The notes: generated from the letters alone by a model not told the origin. Counted from the stretch's first letter, positions 1 through 8,036 are shown. The stretch: 64,000 nt of DNA from Flavobacteriaceae bacterium (GCA_029248405.1 JAQWJJ010000016.1:310001-374000), one strand, 5' to 3'. A program made the numbers and translations.

Positions 1-846
1 CGTGGCAGTGACCACAATGTCTGCAGAGGGTAACACTGTTTCTAAGCGTTTGACCTCAAAACCATCCATGGCCGCCTGAAGGGCGCAAATCGGGTCAATT
101 TCTGTAACCGTCACAATGGAGCCAGCGCCTTTGAACGACGCGGCCGTGCCTTTTCCAACATCCCCATAACCACAGACCACAACACGCTTGCCGGCGAGCA
201 TGATATCGGTAGCGCGACGTACGGCGTCTACAGCACTTTCTTTACAACCGTATTTATTGTCAAATTTAGACTTTGTGACGCTGTCGTTGACATTGATCGC
301 GGGCAGTGGCAAAGTGCCATGCTCCATGCGCTCGTACAAACGATGCACCCCGGTTGTGGTCTCTTCACTCAACCCTTTGATGCCGTCGACTAATTCTGGA
401 TAGCGGTCCAAAACCATATTGGTCAAATCGCCTCCATCGTCAAGAATCATGTTGAGGGGTTGACGGTCTGGGCCAAAAAATAAAGTTTGTTCAATACACC
501 AGTCAAATTCTTCTTCGTTCATGCCTTTCCAGGCATAAACAGCTGTTCCTGCATCAGCAATTGCGGCGGCGGCTTGGTCCTGTGTCGAAAAAATATTACA
601 AGAACTCCATGTCACTTCGGCGCCTAATGCTTGGAGGGTTTCAATCAGCACGGCCGTTTGAATGGTCATGTGCAAACAACCTGCAATGCGGGCACCAGCA
701 AGGGGCTGGCGGTCCTTGTATTCGGTGCGCAAAGCCATAAGTCCGGGCATTTCAGCCTCAGCCAGTTCTATTTCTTTTCTTCCCCAAGAAGCTAAGGAGA
801 GATCTTTTACTTTATACGGAGTGTAAGTCGCCGATTTCGTAGACAT
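1..846 (-). CDS. ahcY: S-adenosyl-L-homocysteine hydrolase, 3' part cut by window edge
   Basis: Reverse translation from the ATG at 846 gives 282 codons running off the left edge without a stop. It begins [19 protein letters not shown] and contains the family hallmarks [19 protein letters not shown] and, near the edge, the NAD-binding stretch [15 protein letters not shown]. The enzyme reversibly cleaves S-adenosylhomocysteine to adenosine and homocysteine in the cytosol, which relieves product inhibition of methyltransferases. The family is about 430-470 aa, so roughly the last third lies outside the window. It is divergent from the gene at 916. A TAnnTTTG promoter box on the minus strand (888-895) is well placed to drive it. 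Nothing looks broken; the truncation is only the window boundary. Identification is secure. Confidence 0.97.
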   Translation of the reverse strand, partial: MSTKSATYTPYKVKDLSLASWGRKEIELAEAEMPGLMALRTEYKDRQPLAGARIAGCLHMTIQTAVLIETLQALGAEVTWSSCNIFSTQDQAAAAIADAGTAVYAWKGMNEEEFDWCIEQTLFFGPDRQPLNMILDDGGDLTNMVLDRYPELVDGIKGLSEETTTGVHRLYERMEHGTLPLPAINVNDSVTKSKFDNKYGCKESAVDAVRRATDIMLAGKRVVVCGYGDVGKGTAASFKGAGSIVTVTEIDPICALQAAMDGFEVKRLETVLPSADIVVTAT

Positions 847-851
847 ATTAC

Positions 852-859
852 TATATTTG
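852..859 (+). promoter_or_regulatory. TATATTTG promoter box for PPTase/GGGPS operon
   Basis: The octamer TATATTTG matches the Bacteroidota -7 consensus TAnnTTTG and lies 56 bp upstream of the ATG at 916. No TTTG-like element sits at the expected 19-bp spacing, so this is a moderate call. It lies between the ahcY start and the oppositely oriented box at 888-895. Confidence 0.5.
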
Positions 860-887
860 ATGGTGATGCAATGTTTTTAATTGCCGA

Positions 888-895
888 CAAAAATA
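888..895 (-). promoter_or_regulatory. TATTTTTG promoter box for ahcY
   Basis: On the minus strand this reads TATTTTTG, a full match to TAnnTTTG, 41 bp before the ahcY ATG at 846. Together with 852-859 on the plus strand it makes a compact divergent promoter region in which the two transcription units overlap. Confidence 0.55.
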
Positions 896-915
896 CGGAA
901 CGTTTTTCAATTTAA

Positions 916-1554
916 ATGCCTCTTTTTAAAACTATAACGCCCTGGCCAGACACCCAAATTTTTATTTGGAAGATCGAGGAATCTCGGGAAATTATGGAAA
1001 ATGGGATGGACCTGACGACTCAGAGCCGAAACCGACTCGAGTCGATGAAGAGTCTTGTGCACCAGTGCGGTTTTTTGAGCATTCGTTGGGCATTAAAGGC
1101 CGCTGGATATGTGGACGCCGATTTGTTTTACGATACCCAGGGCAAGCCTCACCTGACCGATGGCCGATATATTTCCATTACGCACGCGCATGCTTTCTCA
1201 GGTATTATTGTGAGTGACCAACCCGTAGGCATCGATATTGAAGCCCAGCGTCATAAAATCATCCGTATTGCCCATAAATTTGTCAATGCTCAAGAATGGC
1301 CATGCCATCCCACTATAGAGGACCAAGTCACAGCGCTTATTAAATTGTGGACGGCCAAGGAGAGCATGTATAAATTGGTGAGTCAAACCGGTTTGAGTTT
1401 TTTGAACCATATGCAAGTCATGAATTTTTCACCAACCAATACACAAGCTTTAGGTCGCGTTGCGCAGCAAGAAGAATCGCGTCAATTTGATCTTCGGTTT
1501 TTTGATTTTGAGGGCCACACCTGTGGCTACACAAGAGAACTTGGAGCGACATGA
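916..1554 (+). CDS. 4'-phosphopantetheinyl transferase superfamily (Sfp-type)
   Basis: This 212-aa protein carries the two signature blocks of Sfp/AcpT-like phosphopantetheinyl transferases: GIDIE near residue 110 (Mg2+-binding Asp/Glu) and WTAKES near residue 145. The upstream ISITHAHAFSG segment matches the family's SxSH-type CoA-binding motif. Such enzymes move the phosphopantetheine arm of CoA to a serine of carrier proteins, activating fatty-acid or polyketide/peptide synthases. The stop codon overlaps the start of the next gene by 4 bp (ATGA), so the two are translationally coupled. I cannot tell whether it serves the primary acyl carrier protein or a specialised synthase. No synthase is in this window, which favours a housekeeping role. 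Confidence 0.9.
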   Translation: MPLFKTITPWPDTQIFIWKIEESREIMENGMDLTTQSRNRLESMKSLVHQCGFLSIRWALKAAGYVDADLFYDTQGKPHLTDGRYISITHAHAFSGIIVSDQPVGIDIEAQRHKIIRIAHKFVNAQEWPCHPTIEDQVTALIKLWTAKESMYKLVSQTGLSFLNHMQVMNFSPTNTQALGRVAQQEESRQFDLRFFDFEGHTCGYTRELGAT

Positions 1555-2264
1555 TCCTAGGGCCTCAATATAACCAATGGCTAGCGCTTTTGTCCAACGA
1601 TCAGAAATGCTTGGCGGTGTTGATAGACCCCGAAAAAACCACTGTCGAGATGGTTCCAGAGTTGTTGCGTCGCTTACCGGAACAAACAACGCATTTTTTT
1701 GTCGGAGGGAGTACCGTGCCACCAGATGCTGCACATGATTTGGTACTGGCCATTAAGCAGTGGAGTAGCAAGCCCGTTTGGTTGTTTCCCGGCAAGCATG
1801 ATCAAGTCACTTCAGCGGCAGATGCTTTGTTGTTCCTGTCATTGCTTTCTGGCGATAATCCAGAGTATTTGATTGGCCAGCAAACTAAAGCCGCCATTAG
1901 CGTCAAAGCCTGTGGTATTGAAGTTATTCCTACGGCTTACTTGCTCATAGATGGGGGTCGACCATCGACAGTTGCGCGGGTCAGCCAAACGTCGCCCTTA
2001 CCCATAACCCCAATTTTACCCATTGTGGAACGTGCATTGGCGGGCATGTTTATGGGGGCACATTGTGTCTACCTTGAAGCGGGAAGCGGTGCCTCATCAC
2101 CAGTTTCGGGGGACATCATCAAAGCAGTAAAAAATACCCTCGACATTCCAGTAATTGTAGGGGGCGGTATCAGAACAGAGCAGCAATTGAACCAGGCATA
2201 TGCAGCGGGAGCAGATCTTATCGTGATGGGCACAGTTTTTGAAAAGACGGGAAAGGCTTTATGA
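1551..2264 (+). CDS. Geranylgeranylglyceryl phosphate synthase family protein (PcrB/GGGPS-like)
   Basis: The 237-aa sequence is a TIM barrel with the phosphate-binding segments of the family: LIDPEK near residue 25, YLEAGSGA near 175 and VGGGIRT near 204. GGGPS-family enzymes join a polyprenyl diphosphate to sn-glycerol-1-phosphate to make an ether lipid precursor. Bacteroidota carry group-II members whose physiological product in this phylum is not well established. The start overlaps the phosphopantetheinyl transferase gene by 4 bp, so both are probably co-expressed. The family assignment is firm; the physiological substrate is inferred from the family only. Confidence 0.9.
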   Translation: MILGPQYNQWLALLSNDQKCLAVLIDPEKTTVEMVPELLRRLPEQTTHFFVGGSTVPPDAAHDLVLAIKQWSSKPVWLFPGKHDQVTSAADALLFLSLLSGDNPEYLIGQQTKAAISVKACGIEVIPTAYLLIDGGRPSTVARVSQTSPLPITPILPIVERALAGMFMGAHCVYLEAGSGASSPVSGDIIKAVKNTLDIPVIVGGGIRTEQQLNQAYAAGADLIVMGTVFEKTGKAL

Positions 2265-2356
2265 CCAGCTTCGTTTTTTTGATGAATATGGTATCTTCGT
2301 GATCAAGAGATCCGACAATAAATAAGATTCTAAATGGATTTGTATCAGTGAAAACA

Positions 2357-2989
2357 ATGGAGGCTATTGACCATATCGTGAAATTTTTTCTGGGCGCTTA
2401 TCAAGGTGCCAACAGCATTTCTATTGCCTTGGAGGCAATAGCCTTTGTGTTTGGGGTGGTCAGCGTTTGGTATGCAAAAAGGGCGCACATCGCGGTTTAT
2501 CCTACAGGACTGATTGCGACGCTCATCACGGTCTACCTCCTATATGTTGCCGGTTATTATGGCGACATGATGATGAACGCCTATTATAGCCTCATGAGTA
2601 TATATGGATGGTGGAACTGGTCTCACAAGAACGACCAGAACGTCCTGGTCATTTCCAAAACAAATCTGCAAGAACGTTGGATTGGTATGGTGTTGTGCTT
2701 TTTGACCATGTTGGTGACCTATCTGGTTTATCTGGGGTTTGGCAGAGCAATCGAGTGGGTCAATTATATTGATGTGGTGACCTCCGGTATTTTCTTTACC
2801 GCCATGTGGTATATGGCTCAAAAAAAAGTCGAAAATTGGACACTTTGGATCATTGCTAATGTGATTACTGTTCCCTTGTATGCTTATCGTGGCTTGGGCA
2901 TGTTGTCTCTGCAGTATATGATTTTCACCGTCTTGGCGGTTCAGGGTTATCGTTCATGGAACAAACAATACGGGGCTGATGCGGGTTAA
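2357..2989 (+). CDS. pnuC: PnuC-family vitamin transporter (nicotinamide riboside or thiamine)
   Basis: This roughly 210-aa membrane protein has about seven hydrophobic segments and the PnuC signature YGWWNW near residue 85. PnuC proteins let nicotinamide riboside diffuse inward, with a cytoplasmic kinase trapping it; the homologous PnuT carries thiamine in Bacteroidota. I choose the ATG at 2357 over the GTG three codons earlier. The gene overlaps the next gene, a NadR-like kinase, by 11 bp. That coupling supports nicotinamide riboside uptake, whereas the TPP riboswitch and receptor downstream raise the thiamine alternative. I see no riboswitch directly upstream of this gene. The family call is secure and the substrate open. 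Confidence 0.87.
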   Translation: MEAIDHIVKFFLGAYQGANSISIALEAIAFVFGVVSVWYAKRAHIAVYPTGLIATLITVYLLYVAGYYGDMMMNAYYSLMSIYGWWNWSHKNDQNVLVISKTNLQERWIGMVLCFLTMLVTYLVYLGFGRAIEWVNYIDVVTSGIFFTAMWYMAQKKVENWTLWIIANVITVPLYAYRGLGMLSLQYMIFTVLAVQGYRSWNKQYGADAG

Positions 2990-3512
2990 ATTTATTTTAT
3001 TTGGCCCTGAATGTACCGGGAAATCGACCATGGCTAAAGCATTAGCCGCTCATTATCAAGAGCCGCTTGCGACAGAATATTTGCGCCATTTTGCCCAAGA
3101 AAAATGGGATCATGCAACAGAAAAGGTCGACCAATCGGATATTGAAGATCTTCTTAAGGGACAAATGGCTCAAGAGGTGCGTGCTGAAAATCAAGCCAAA
3201 AACTTTGTCTTCTTAGACACCAATACACTTCAGCTGGCTGTATATTTTGATCATTACTATGACAGAAAATGGCCAGTGCATTTGAAGAATTTAGTCCAGC
3301 AGCAAGGGCCGGAATTTTATTTTTTAACGGCACCGGATGTTCCTTGGGTTTCGGATGATTTGCGCGACAGGCCTTTGGAACGCCTGTCCTTATTTCATAT
3401 ATTTGAACAGGCCTTAAAGTCACGTGATTTGCCTTATCTGGTATTGCGCGGTGACCAAAAAGCCCGATTTGCTGCAGCGACAAACTATATCGATACCCAT
3501 TGGCCCCAATAA
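2979..3512 (+). CDS. NadR-like P-loop kinase (putative ribosylnicotinamide or vitamin kinase)
   Basis: The 177-aa protein opens with a Walker A loop, GPECTGKST at residues 9-17, followed by TEYLRHFAQ, which corresponds to the substrate-binding region of the NadR C-terminal ribosylnicotinamide kinase domain. A LDTNTL block near residue 80 fits the Walker B position. It lacks the nucleotidyltransferase and DNA-binding domains of full-length NadR. Its start lies inside the 3' end of the PnuC gene (11-bp overlap), so the pair is transporter plus trapping kinase. From family knowledge the expected reaction is phosphorylation of nicotinamide riboside. Because a TPP-controlled receptor follows two genes later, phosphorylation of a thiamine-related substrate cannot be excluded. 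Confidence 0.8.
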   Translation: MRVKFILFGPECTGKSTMAKALAAHYQEPLATEYLRHFAQEKWDHATEKVDQSDIEDLLKGQMAQEVRAENQAKNFVFLDTNTLQLAVYFDHYYDRKWPVHLKNLVQQQGPEFYFLTAPDVPWVSDDLRDRPLERLSLFHIFEQALKSRDLPYLVLRGDQKARFAAATNYIDTHWPQ

Positions 3513-3514
3513 AT

Positions 3515-5041
3515 ATGTTCACTTCTAAAGATATCGATTATATGGCCACATTGGGCAAGACGCCTGATCAAGTGCGGCAGGATATCGACACCTTCGAGAA
3601 GGGATTTCCACCACTCCGCATTGTGCGTGCAGCCACTGTTGGCGATGGGATCAAACAATTCATTCCGAGCGAGCAATCAAGGCTAGGCCATTACTACGAC
3701 CAAAAAGTATCCGAACTCGATTGTGTTAAATTTGTGCCGGCCTCTGGCGCAGCAACCCGGATGTTCCAGTTTTTATTTGACTTTTTGACGGCCTATAACC
3801 CAGACCAGACACCACTTAAAGACTACCTCAGTAGACCAGAGCATGGAGATGTATTGAGGTTTTATAAAGGTTTGGGAGACTTTCCATTTACCAATGCCAT
3901 CAGAAAGCACATCCGTGAGACGTTTCCGGATTTTAAGACCTGGTCCAAGGGCCATCGTTTTTATTGTATGGTTCAAGTCATGTTGTTGGATAGTGGGCTT
4001 AACTTCGGTGTGATGCCTAAAGGCCTCATTCCTTTTCATAAGTACAACAAATATGCAACAACCGCATTCGAAGAGCAGCTTTATGAGGCGGCACACTATG
4101 TGGCTAAAGGCAAAGATCTTCAGGTGCATTTTACATTTTCCGAAGATCATGCTGCACTCTTTAAAGAAGTATTTGACAGGATCAAAACAAGGCTAAAGCG
4201 CGCCAATAGACGAACAGTTCATATCAGTTATTCCTTTCAGAAGTCCACAACTCAAACCCTCGCGGTTACCGAGGACAACAAGCCCTTTCGCGATGAACAA
4301 CAACAACTACTTTTTCGACCTGCGGGTCATGGGGCTTTGATTGAGAATCTTAACGAGATTGATGCTGATGTGGTTTTTATTAAAAACATTGACAACGTGA
4401 CGGCTCAGGATTTGGTGCCAGAAATGGCTGTCCAGAAAAAAATGTTGGCGGGTCATCTATTGGAGATCCAAGACCGGGTTTTTCATTACCTCAAACAAAT
4501 TCAACACGAGCCAAAGCTTATTGATATTACTGCCATACATGGGTTTTTGTGGAATACTTTTGGGATCAAGGACGCCCCAAGTAGTCCCGAAGAGTTATTT
4601 GAATTGTTGCATCGGCCTATTCGGGTTTGCGGGGTTGTGGCCAACACTGGTGCGCCTGGAGGAGGTCCTTTTTGGGTGGATAATGCCCAGGGACGGTCTA
4701 CATTACAAATTCTAGAGGCGTCACAATTTGACCAAAATTCTTCGCGACAGATGGATATTTTACAACAGGCTACACATTTCAATCCAGTTGATTTGGTTTG
4801 TGGTATGCGCAATCATCGGGGAGAAAAATATGATTTAATGGCCTATCGTGATCCATCCATGGGATTCATCACTAACAAATCTTATTTGGGTCAATCCGCC
4901 AAAGCTTTAGAATTACCAGGGCTTTGGAATGGTGCCATGGCCAAATGGCACACGGTTTTTGTAGAGGTCCCTTTGCAGACGTTCAATCCAGTGAAGACTG
5001 TAAATGACCTTTTGGACAAACCTCACCGTCCCTTGGCCTAA
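3515..5041 (+). CDS. DUF4301 family protein
   Basis: This 508-aa soluble protein belongs to DUF4301, a family known mainly from Bacteroidota, with no established function that I know of. I place the start at the ATG at 3515, two bases after the kinase stop; the in-frame TTG at 3500 would overlap that gene. A conserved FVPASGAATRMF block near residue 75 loosely resembles the glycine/arginine loop of nucleotidyltransferases, and GVVANTGAPGGGPFWV near residue 375 is a second glycine-rich patch. There is no signal peptide or membrane segment. It forms a tight operon with pnuC and the kinase, so a role in nucleotide or cofactor salvage is plausible but only inferred from context. Confidence 0.8.
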   Translation: MFTSKDIDYMATLGKTPDQVRQDIDTFEKGFPPLRIVRAATVGDGIKQFIPSEQSRLGHYYDQKVSELDCVKFVPASGAATRMFQFLFDFLTAYNPDQTPLKDYLSRPEHGDVLRFYKGLGDFPFTNAIRKHIRETFPDFKTWSKGHRFYCMVQVMLLDSGLNFGVMPKGLIPFHKYNKYATTAFEEQLYEAAHYVAKGKDLQVHFTFSEDHAALFKEVFDRIKTRLKRANRRTVHISYSFQKSTTQTLAVTEDNKPFRDEQQQLLFRPAGHGALIENLNEIDADVVFIKNIDNVTAQDLVPEMAVQKKMLAGHLLEIQDRVFHYLKQIQHEPKLIDITAIHGFLWNTFGIKDAPSSPEELFELLHRPIRVCGVVANTGAPGGGPFWVDNAQGRSTLQILEASQFDQNSSRQMDILQQATHFNPVDLVCGMRNHRGEKYDLMAYRDPSMGFITNKSYLGQSAKALELPGLWNGAMAKWHTVFVEVPLQTFNPVKTVNDLLDKPHRPLA

Positions 5042-5074
5042 ATCTTGGCCCTTGAAGTATTTTTAAAATGACGA

Positions 5075-5105
5075 CTTGGTATTAGGTCAAAATGTTTTAT
5101 TTTTG
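5075..5105 (+). promoter_or_regulatory. Promoter of the TPP riboswitch / TonB receptor transcript
   Basis: CTTG at 5075-5078 is followed after exactly 19 bp by TATTTTTG at 5098-5105, a near-perfect Bacteroidota promoter (TTTG-N19-TAnnTTTG). Transcription should begin near 5110-5113, immediately in front of the riboswitch aptamer. Confidence 0.75.
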
Positions 5106-5114
5106 ACGCATATC

Positions 5115-5187
5115 TCAAAGGGGTGCTGTGTCAAACGGCTGAGATCATACCCATTGAACCTAGAACAGGTAATGCTGTTTAGGGACA
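5115..5187 (+). ncRNA. TPP (thiamine pyrophosphate) riboswitch aptamer
   Basis: The conserved THI-box blocks appear in order: GGGGTGC at 5120-5126, GGCTGAGA ending at 5144, ACCC at 5149-5152, GAACCT at 5156-5161, AGGTAAT at 5167-5173 and AGGGA at 5181-5185. CTGAGA and the GAACC...GGTAAT pair are the pyrimidine- and pyrophosphate-sensing elements of TPP riboswitches. It lies in the 5' leader of the TonB-dependent receptor, so high intracellular TPP should lower expression of that receptor. GCACC at 5195-5199 is complementary both to GGTGC inside the aptamer start and to GGTGC at 5204-5208, which suggests the switching helix. No uridine-rich terminator follows, so control may act on translation. 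Confidence 0.95.
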
Positions 5188-5194
5188 TTAAGTT

Positions 5195-5208
5195 GCACCG
5201 AAGGGTGC
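5195..5208 (+). promoter_or_regulatory. Putative expression-platform hairpin of the TPP riboswitch
   Basis: GCACC at 5195-5199 and GGTGC at 5204-5208 form a 5-bp stem with a GAAG loop just 3' of the aptamer. The 5' arm could instead pair with the aptamer's own GGGGTGC at 5120-5126. Mutually exclusive pairing of this kind is typical of riboswitch expression platforms. This is inferred from complementarity only. Confidence 0.45.
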
Positions 5209-5290
5209 CTCAAATAGCGCTGCGAAGTCAGCAAAAATAATTTTATCAATCAAATGAATAATACCCCTTTTATTCGTAAATATTTTACGA

Positions 5291-7513
5291 ATGAAATACC
5301 TATTATCATGTTTTATGGCCCTGAGCTTTGGTTTTGTCAAAGCCCAAGTATGGCCTCAGTCGAGTCCTGTTGACTCTGCCCAAGTACAGACATTGGACGC
5401 TGTCATTTTGAATGCCTCGAGGGCCAAGGCAGAAGATCCTATTACACAATCTAACCTTTCCGCCGAAGATTTGGCCCCCATAAATATGGGGCAGGACTTC
5501 CCGTATCTTCTGCGTGCATTGCCTGGTGTAGTAACCACTAGCGACGCGGGTGCGGGTGTGGGTTATACTGGACTCCGCGTACGGGGGAGTGATGCAACAC
5601 GCGTCAATGTCAGCATCAATGGAATTCCATATAATGACGCAGAGAGTCAAGGTGTTTATTGGGTCAATTTGCCAGATTTGGCGAGTTCTGTAGACCGAGT
5701 GCAACTGCAGCGCGGGGTTGGAAGTTCTACTTATGGTCCTGGATCGTTTGGCGCGTCCCTTAATTTATGGACGGGGCAAACCGTACAAGAAGCAGGGGTC
5801 TCTATGAGCAGTGCTTTTGGATCTTTCAACACCCAGAAACACACCCTGAAATTCAGTACGGGACCATTGACCGATGGATTTAGTCTCACAGGGAGATTGT
5901 CTAAAATCAACTCAGATGGTTATATAGATCGGGCCTCAAGTGACTTGGCCGCTTACTATTTAGAGGCGGGTTATCAAGACCAAAAGACCAAGTTAAAGGT
6001 TTTGGCTTTTGGCGGGCAAGAAGAAACTTATCAGTCATGGTATGGTATAGACCAAGCCACTTTAGCAACAGACCGCACTTATAATCCGGCAGGCATTCAA
6101 TTCGATGAATCAGGCAATTTCGAAGGGTTTTATGATTCCCAGATTGACCGATACAATCAAGACCACATTCAGTTATTGTGGAGTCAAGATTTGGCAAATC
6201 ATTGGACCTCACAAATTTCTATGAATTACACACATGGACGTGGCTATTATCAGGAGTATGTGGACCAATGGTATAGTGAAAATGTCCTGTTTAGTGATGA
6301 TGCAAATCTTGCTCTCTATGGCTTAAGTCCTGTTGTGCTTGAGGGTCAAGTCATCAATTCAAGTGATTTGGTTCGCCGCAGATGGCTTAATAATAATTTT
6401 TATGCCACCAATGGCCATGTAACGTATGCAGACAAGACCATCGAATGGACTTCTGGGGCATTTTACAGTTATTACGGAGGGGATCATTTTGGCGAAGTGG
6501 TGTGGGCACGTTATGCCAGTGATAGCGAGCCCGGACAGCGTTATTATTCAGGTAATGGAGATAAGAACGAGGGGAGTTTGTTCTCTAAGCTTAATTGGCA
6601 ACTGAGTCAGAAATGGCAGATTTATGCCGACCTCCAACAGCGCTGGATCAGCTACAGAACCTCTGGCATCATATCAGATGGAAGTGCCTTGAATGTCCGT
6701 CAACAGTATGATTTTTTTAACCCTAAGTTTGGTGCAACGTATCGGTTGAATCAGGTGGATTCATTTTACGCCTCATTTGGGCGTTCACACCGAGAGCCCA
6801 GACGCAGTGATTTTGAGCAGGGTGTATTCACCCCGGAGCGTCTTGATGATATTGAATTGGGTTGGCGGCGTACGGACAGAAACATAAATTTGAGTGCGAC
6901 TGCATATTATATGAATTACAAAAATCAATTGGTTTTGACTGGTGCAATTGATGATGTTGGGGCCCCCATCAGAGGCACTAGTGGGGATAGTTATAGGATG
7001 GGCTTGGAGGTTGAAGCTTTGTGGCAAATTGATCATCGATGGAGCTGGCAAGTGTCTTTGGCCCTTAGTGAAAATAAAAACAGAGACTACGTTACAGAGT
7101 TCGACGGTGTACTACAAAATCTCGGGCAGACCGATATTTCTTTTGCGCCGGGTGTTATAGGCAGTAGTGTATGGTCTTATCAAACTGAATCAGGTTGGCG
7201 CTTGGCTTGGTTTGCAAAACATGTAGGCGCTCAATACATGGGCAATACAGAACGCGATGCGTCGCGCTTGGCCGCTTATATGGTCAATGACTTACAAGTA
7301 TCTTATGATTGGCAAAAGCCTTGGTTGGGCAAGACTATGTCATTAAAGCTATTGCTCAATAATATTTTGTCTGCAGATTATGTCTCTAATGGTTATTATT
7401 ACACCTTTGACGATGATTATTCAAATCCGGGAGTCGTCCAAACTATAGAAGGAGCAGGCTACTATCCGCAGGCTTTAGCCAATGGGTTGATCGGGCTGAC
7501 GATAGAGTTCTAA
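5291..7513 (+). CDS. TonB-dependent outer-membrane receptor under TPP control (putative thiamine uptake)
   Basis: The 740-aa product starts with a signal peptide (MKYLLSCFMALSFGFVKAQ). A plug domain follows at about residues 35-165, with LLRALPGVV, GLRVRGSDATR and the PYNDAESQGVYWV stretch. The rest is a long beta-barrel ending in phenylalanine (GLTIEF), as expected for an outer-membrane protein. Such receptors import scarce ligands using TonB/ExbBD energy. The TPP riboswitch in its leader predicts that the ligand is thiamine or a thiamine precursor or phosphate. It lacks the N-terminal carboxypeptidase-like domain of SusC-type receptors, which argues against polysaccharide uptake. A PnuC-family transporter and kinase lie upstream and could be the inner-membrane partners. 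Confidence 0.93.
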   Translation: MKYLLSCFMALSFGFVKAQVWPQSSPVDSAQVQTLDAVILNASRAKAEDPITQSNLSAEDLAPINMGQDFPYLLRALPGVVTTSDAGAGVGYTGLRVRGSDATRVNVSINGIPYNDAESQGVYWVNLPDLASSVDRVQLQRGVGSSTYGPGSFGASLNLWTGQTVQEAGVSMSSAFGSFNTQKHTLKFSTGPLTDGFSLTGRLSKINSDGYIDRASSDLAAYYLEAGYQDQKTKLKVLAFGGQEETYQSWYGIDQATLATDRTYNPAGIQFDESGNFEGFYDSQIDRYNQDHIQLLWSQDLANHWTSQISMNYTHGRGYYQEYVDQWYSENVLFSDDANLALYGLSPVVLEGQVINSSDLVRRRWLNNNFYATNGHVTYADKTIEWTSGAFYSYYGGDHFGEVVWARYASDSEPGQRYYSGNGDKNEGSLFSKLNWQLSQKWQIYADLQQRWISYRTSGIISDGSALNVRQQYDFFNPKFGATYRLNQVDSFYASFGRSHREPRRSDFEQGVFTPERLDDIELGWRRTDRNINLSATAYYMNYKNQLVLTGAIDDVGAPIRGTSGDSYRMGLEVEALWQIDHRWSWQVSLALSENKNRDYVTEFDGVLQNLGQTDISFAPGVIGSSVWSYQTESGWRLAWFAKHVGAQYMGNTERDASRLAAYMVNDLQVSYDWQKPWLGKTMSLKLLLNNILSADYVSNGYYYTFDDDYSNPGVVQTIEGAGYYPQALANGLIGLTIEF

Positions 7514-7947
7514 TTGGTTATGTTGAGGTTGTCACCGGATCGGGTGATGCGGTAAGCCAGCATGGGGTAAGTTTGGGGGTCATTTTGGTGCTGACCTGTA
7601 ACGATGTCGTAGCTATTGTTGTCGTTGCAAGCGCATTGTGCGATGACTCCTTGAAGGGTCATCATGGAACAGCTGCTTGGAGTGTGGTTGGGATCTGCCA
7701 AGTCAAAGGCCGTATACAGGCTGTTATTGACATTATACACCACAACTCCTTTAAGTCCTTGATTAGACAACACTAAGTAATTGCCAGGATATTTCAGCAG
7801 ATTATATTGTGGCAGATTAAGGTTGAGTGAGAGATTGACCAAAGGGGTATTCAGATAGGGGTTGTTGGCATTGATGCGATTACTATCGTCTGTGCCACAT
7901 CCGGATAAGCATATGAATGCCATAAGACATATAATTTCTTTGGTCAT
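7510..7947 (-). CDS. Lipoprotein with degenerate Rieske-like fold
   Basis: I place the start at the ATG at 7947, which gives a lipoprotein signal peptide with the lipobox LSGC (residues about 14-17 of MTKEIICLMAFICLSGCG). The body (about 145 aa) follows the order of a Rieske 2Fe-2S domain: a DPNH segment where the first ligand pair Cys-x-His would be, a CACN segment where the second pair Cys-x-x-His would be, then YDIVTGQ and YPMLAYRITRSGDNL strands. Two ligands are missing (Asp for Cys and Asn for His), so a normal cluster is unlikely. The gene converges on the TonB receptor with a 4-bp overlap. I know of no function; a cell-envelope role is inferred from the lipid anchor. Confidence 0.7.
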   Translation of the reverse strand: MTKEIICLMAFICLSGCGTDDSNRINANNPYLNTPLVNLSLNLNLPQYNLLKYPGNYLVLSNQGLKGVVVYNVNNSLYTAFDLADPNHTPSSCSMMTLQGVIAQCACNDNNSYDIVTGQHQNDPQTYPMLAYRITRSGDNLNITN

Positions 7948-7975
7948 GGAATTGAATATGATCAAATTTACAACA

Positions 7976-8006
7976 TTTAAATCAGAACTTTTTTTTTGTA
8001 CCTTTG
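7976..8006 (+). promoter_or_regulatory. greA promoter
   Basis: TTTA at 7976-7979, 19 bp, then TACCTTTG at 7999-8006. The same arrangement (TTTA-N19-TAnnTTTG) occurs before the genes at 26573 and 30197. The predicted transcription start, about 8011-8014, is some 83 bp before the greA ATG. Confidence 0.7.
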
Positions 8007-8012
8007 ATAAAG

Positions 8013-8036
8013 ATCCCGTCCCGTATGGGATTTTTT
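8013..8036 (+). terminator. Terminator-like hairpin at the extreme 5' end of the greA leader
   Basis: ATCCCGT (8013-8019) pairs with ATGGGAT (8025-8031), with one G-U pair and a 5-nt loop, and is followed by six T residues. It looks like an intrinsic terminator but lies directly downstream of the greA promoter and ahead of greA. It could be an attenuator, a source of a short leader RNA, or a barrier to read-through from the TonB receptor gene. Confidence 0.6.

Noticed and set aside
188-403. 71-codon plus-strand reading frame
   Set aside because: It is antisense to the clear ahcY coding sequence and has no protein-family features.
966-1217. 83-codon plus-strand reading frame within the phosphopantetheinyl transferase gene
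   Set aside because: It is an out-of-frame shadow of the real gene, whose motifs are unambiguous.
2265-2347. Possible second TPP or NAD-related riboswitch before pnuC
   Set aside because: I looked for CTGAGA/GAACC-type blocks and other known aptamer cores in this 83-bp gap and found none.
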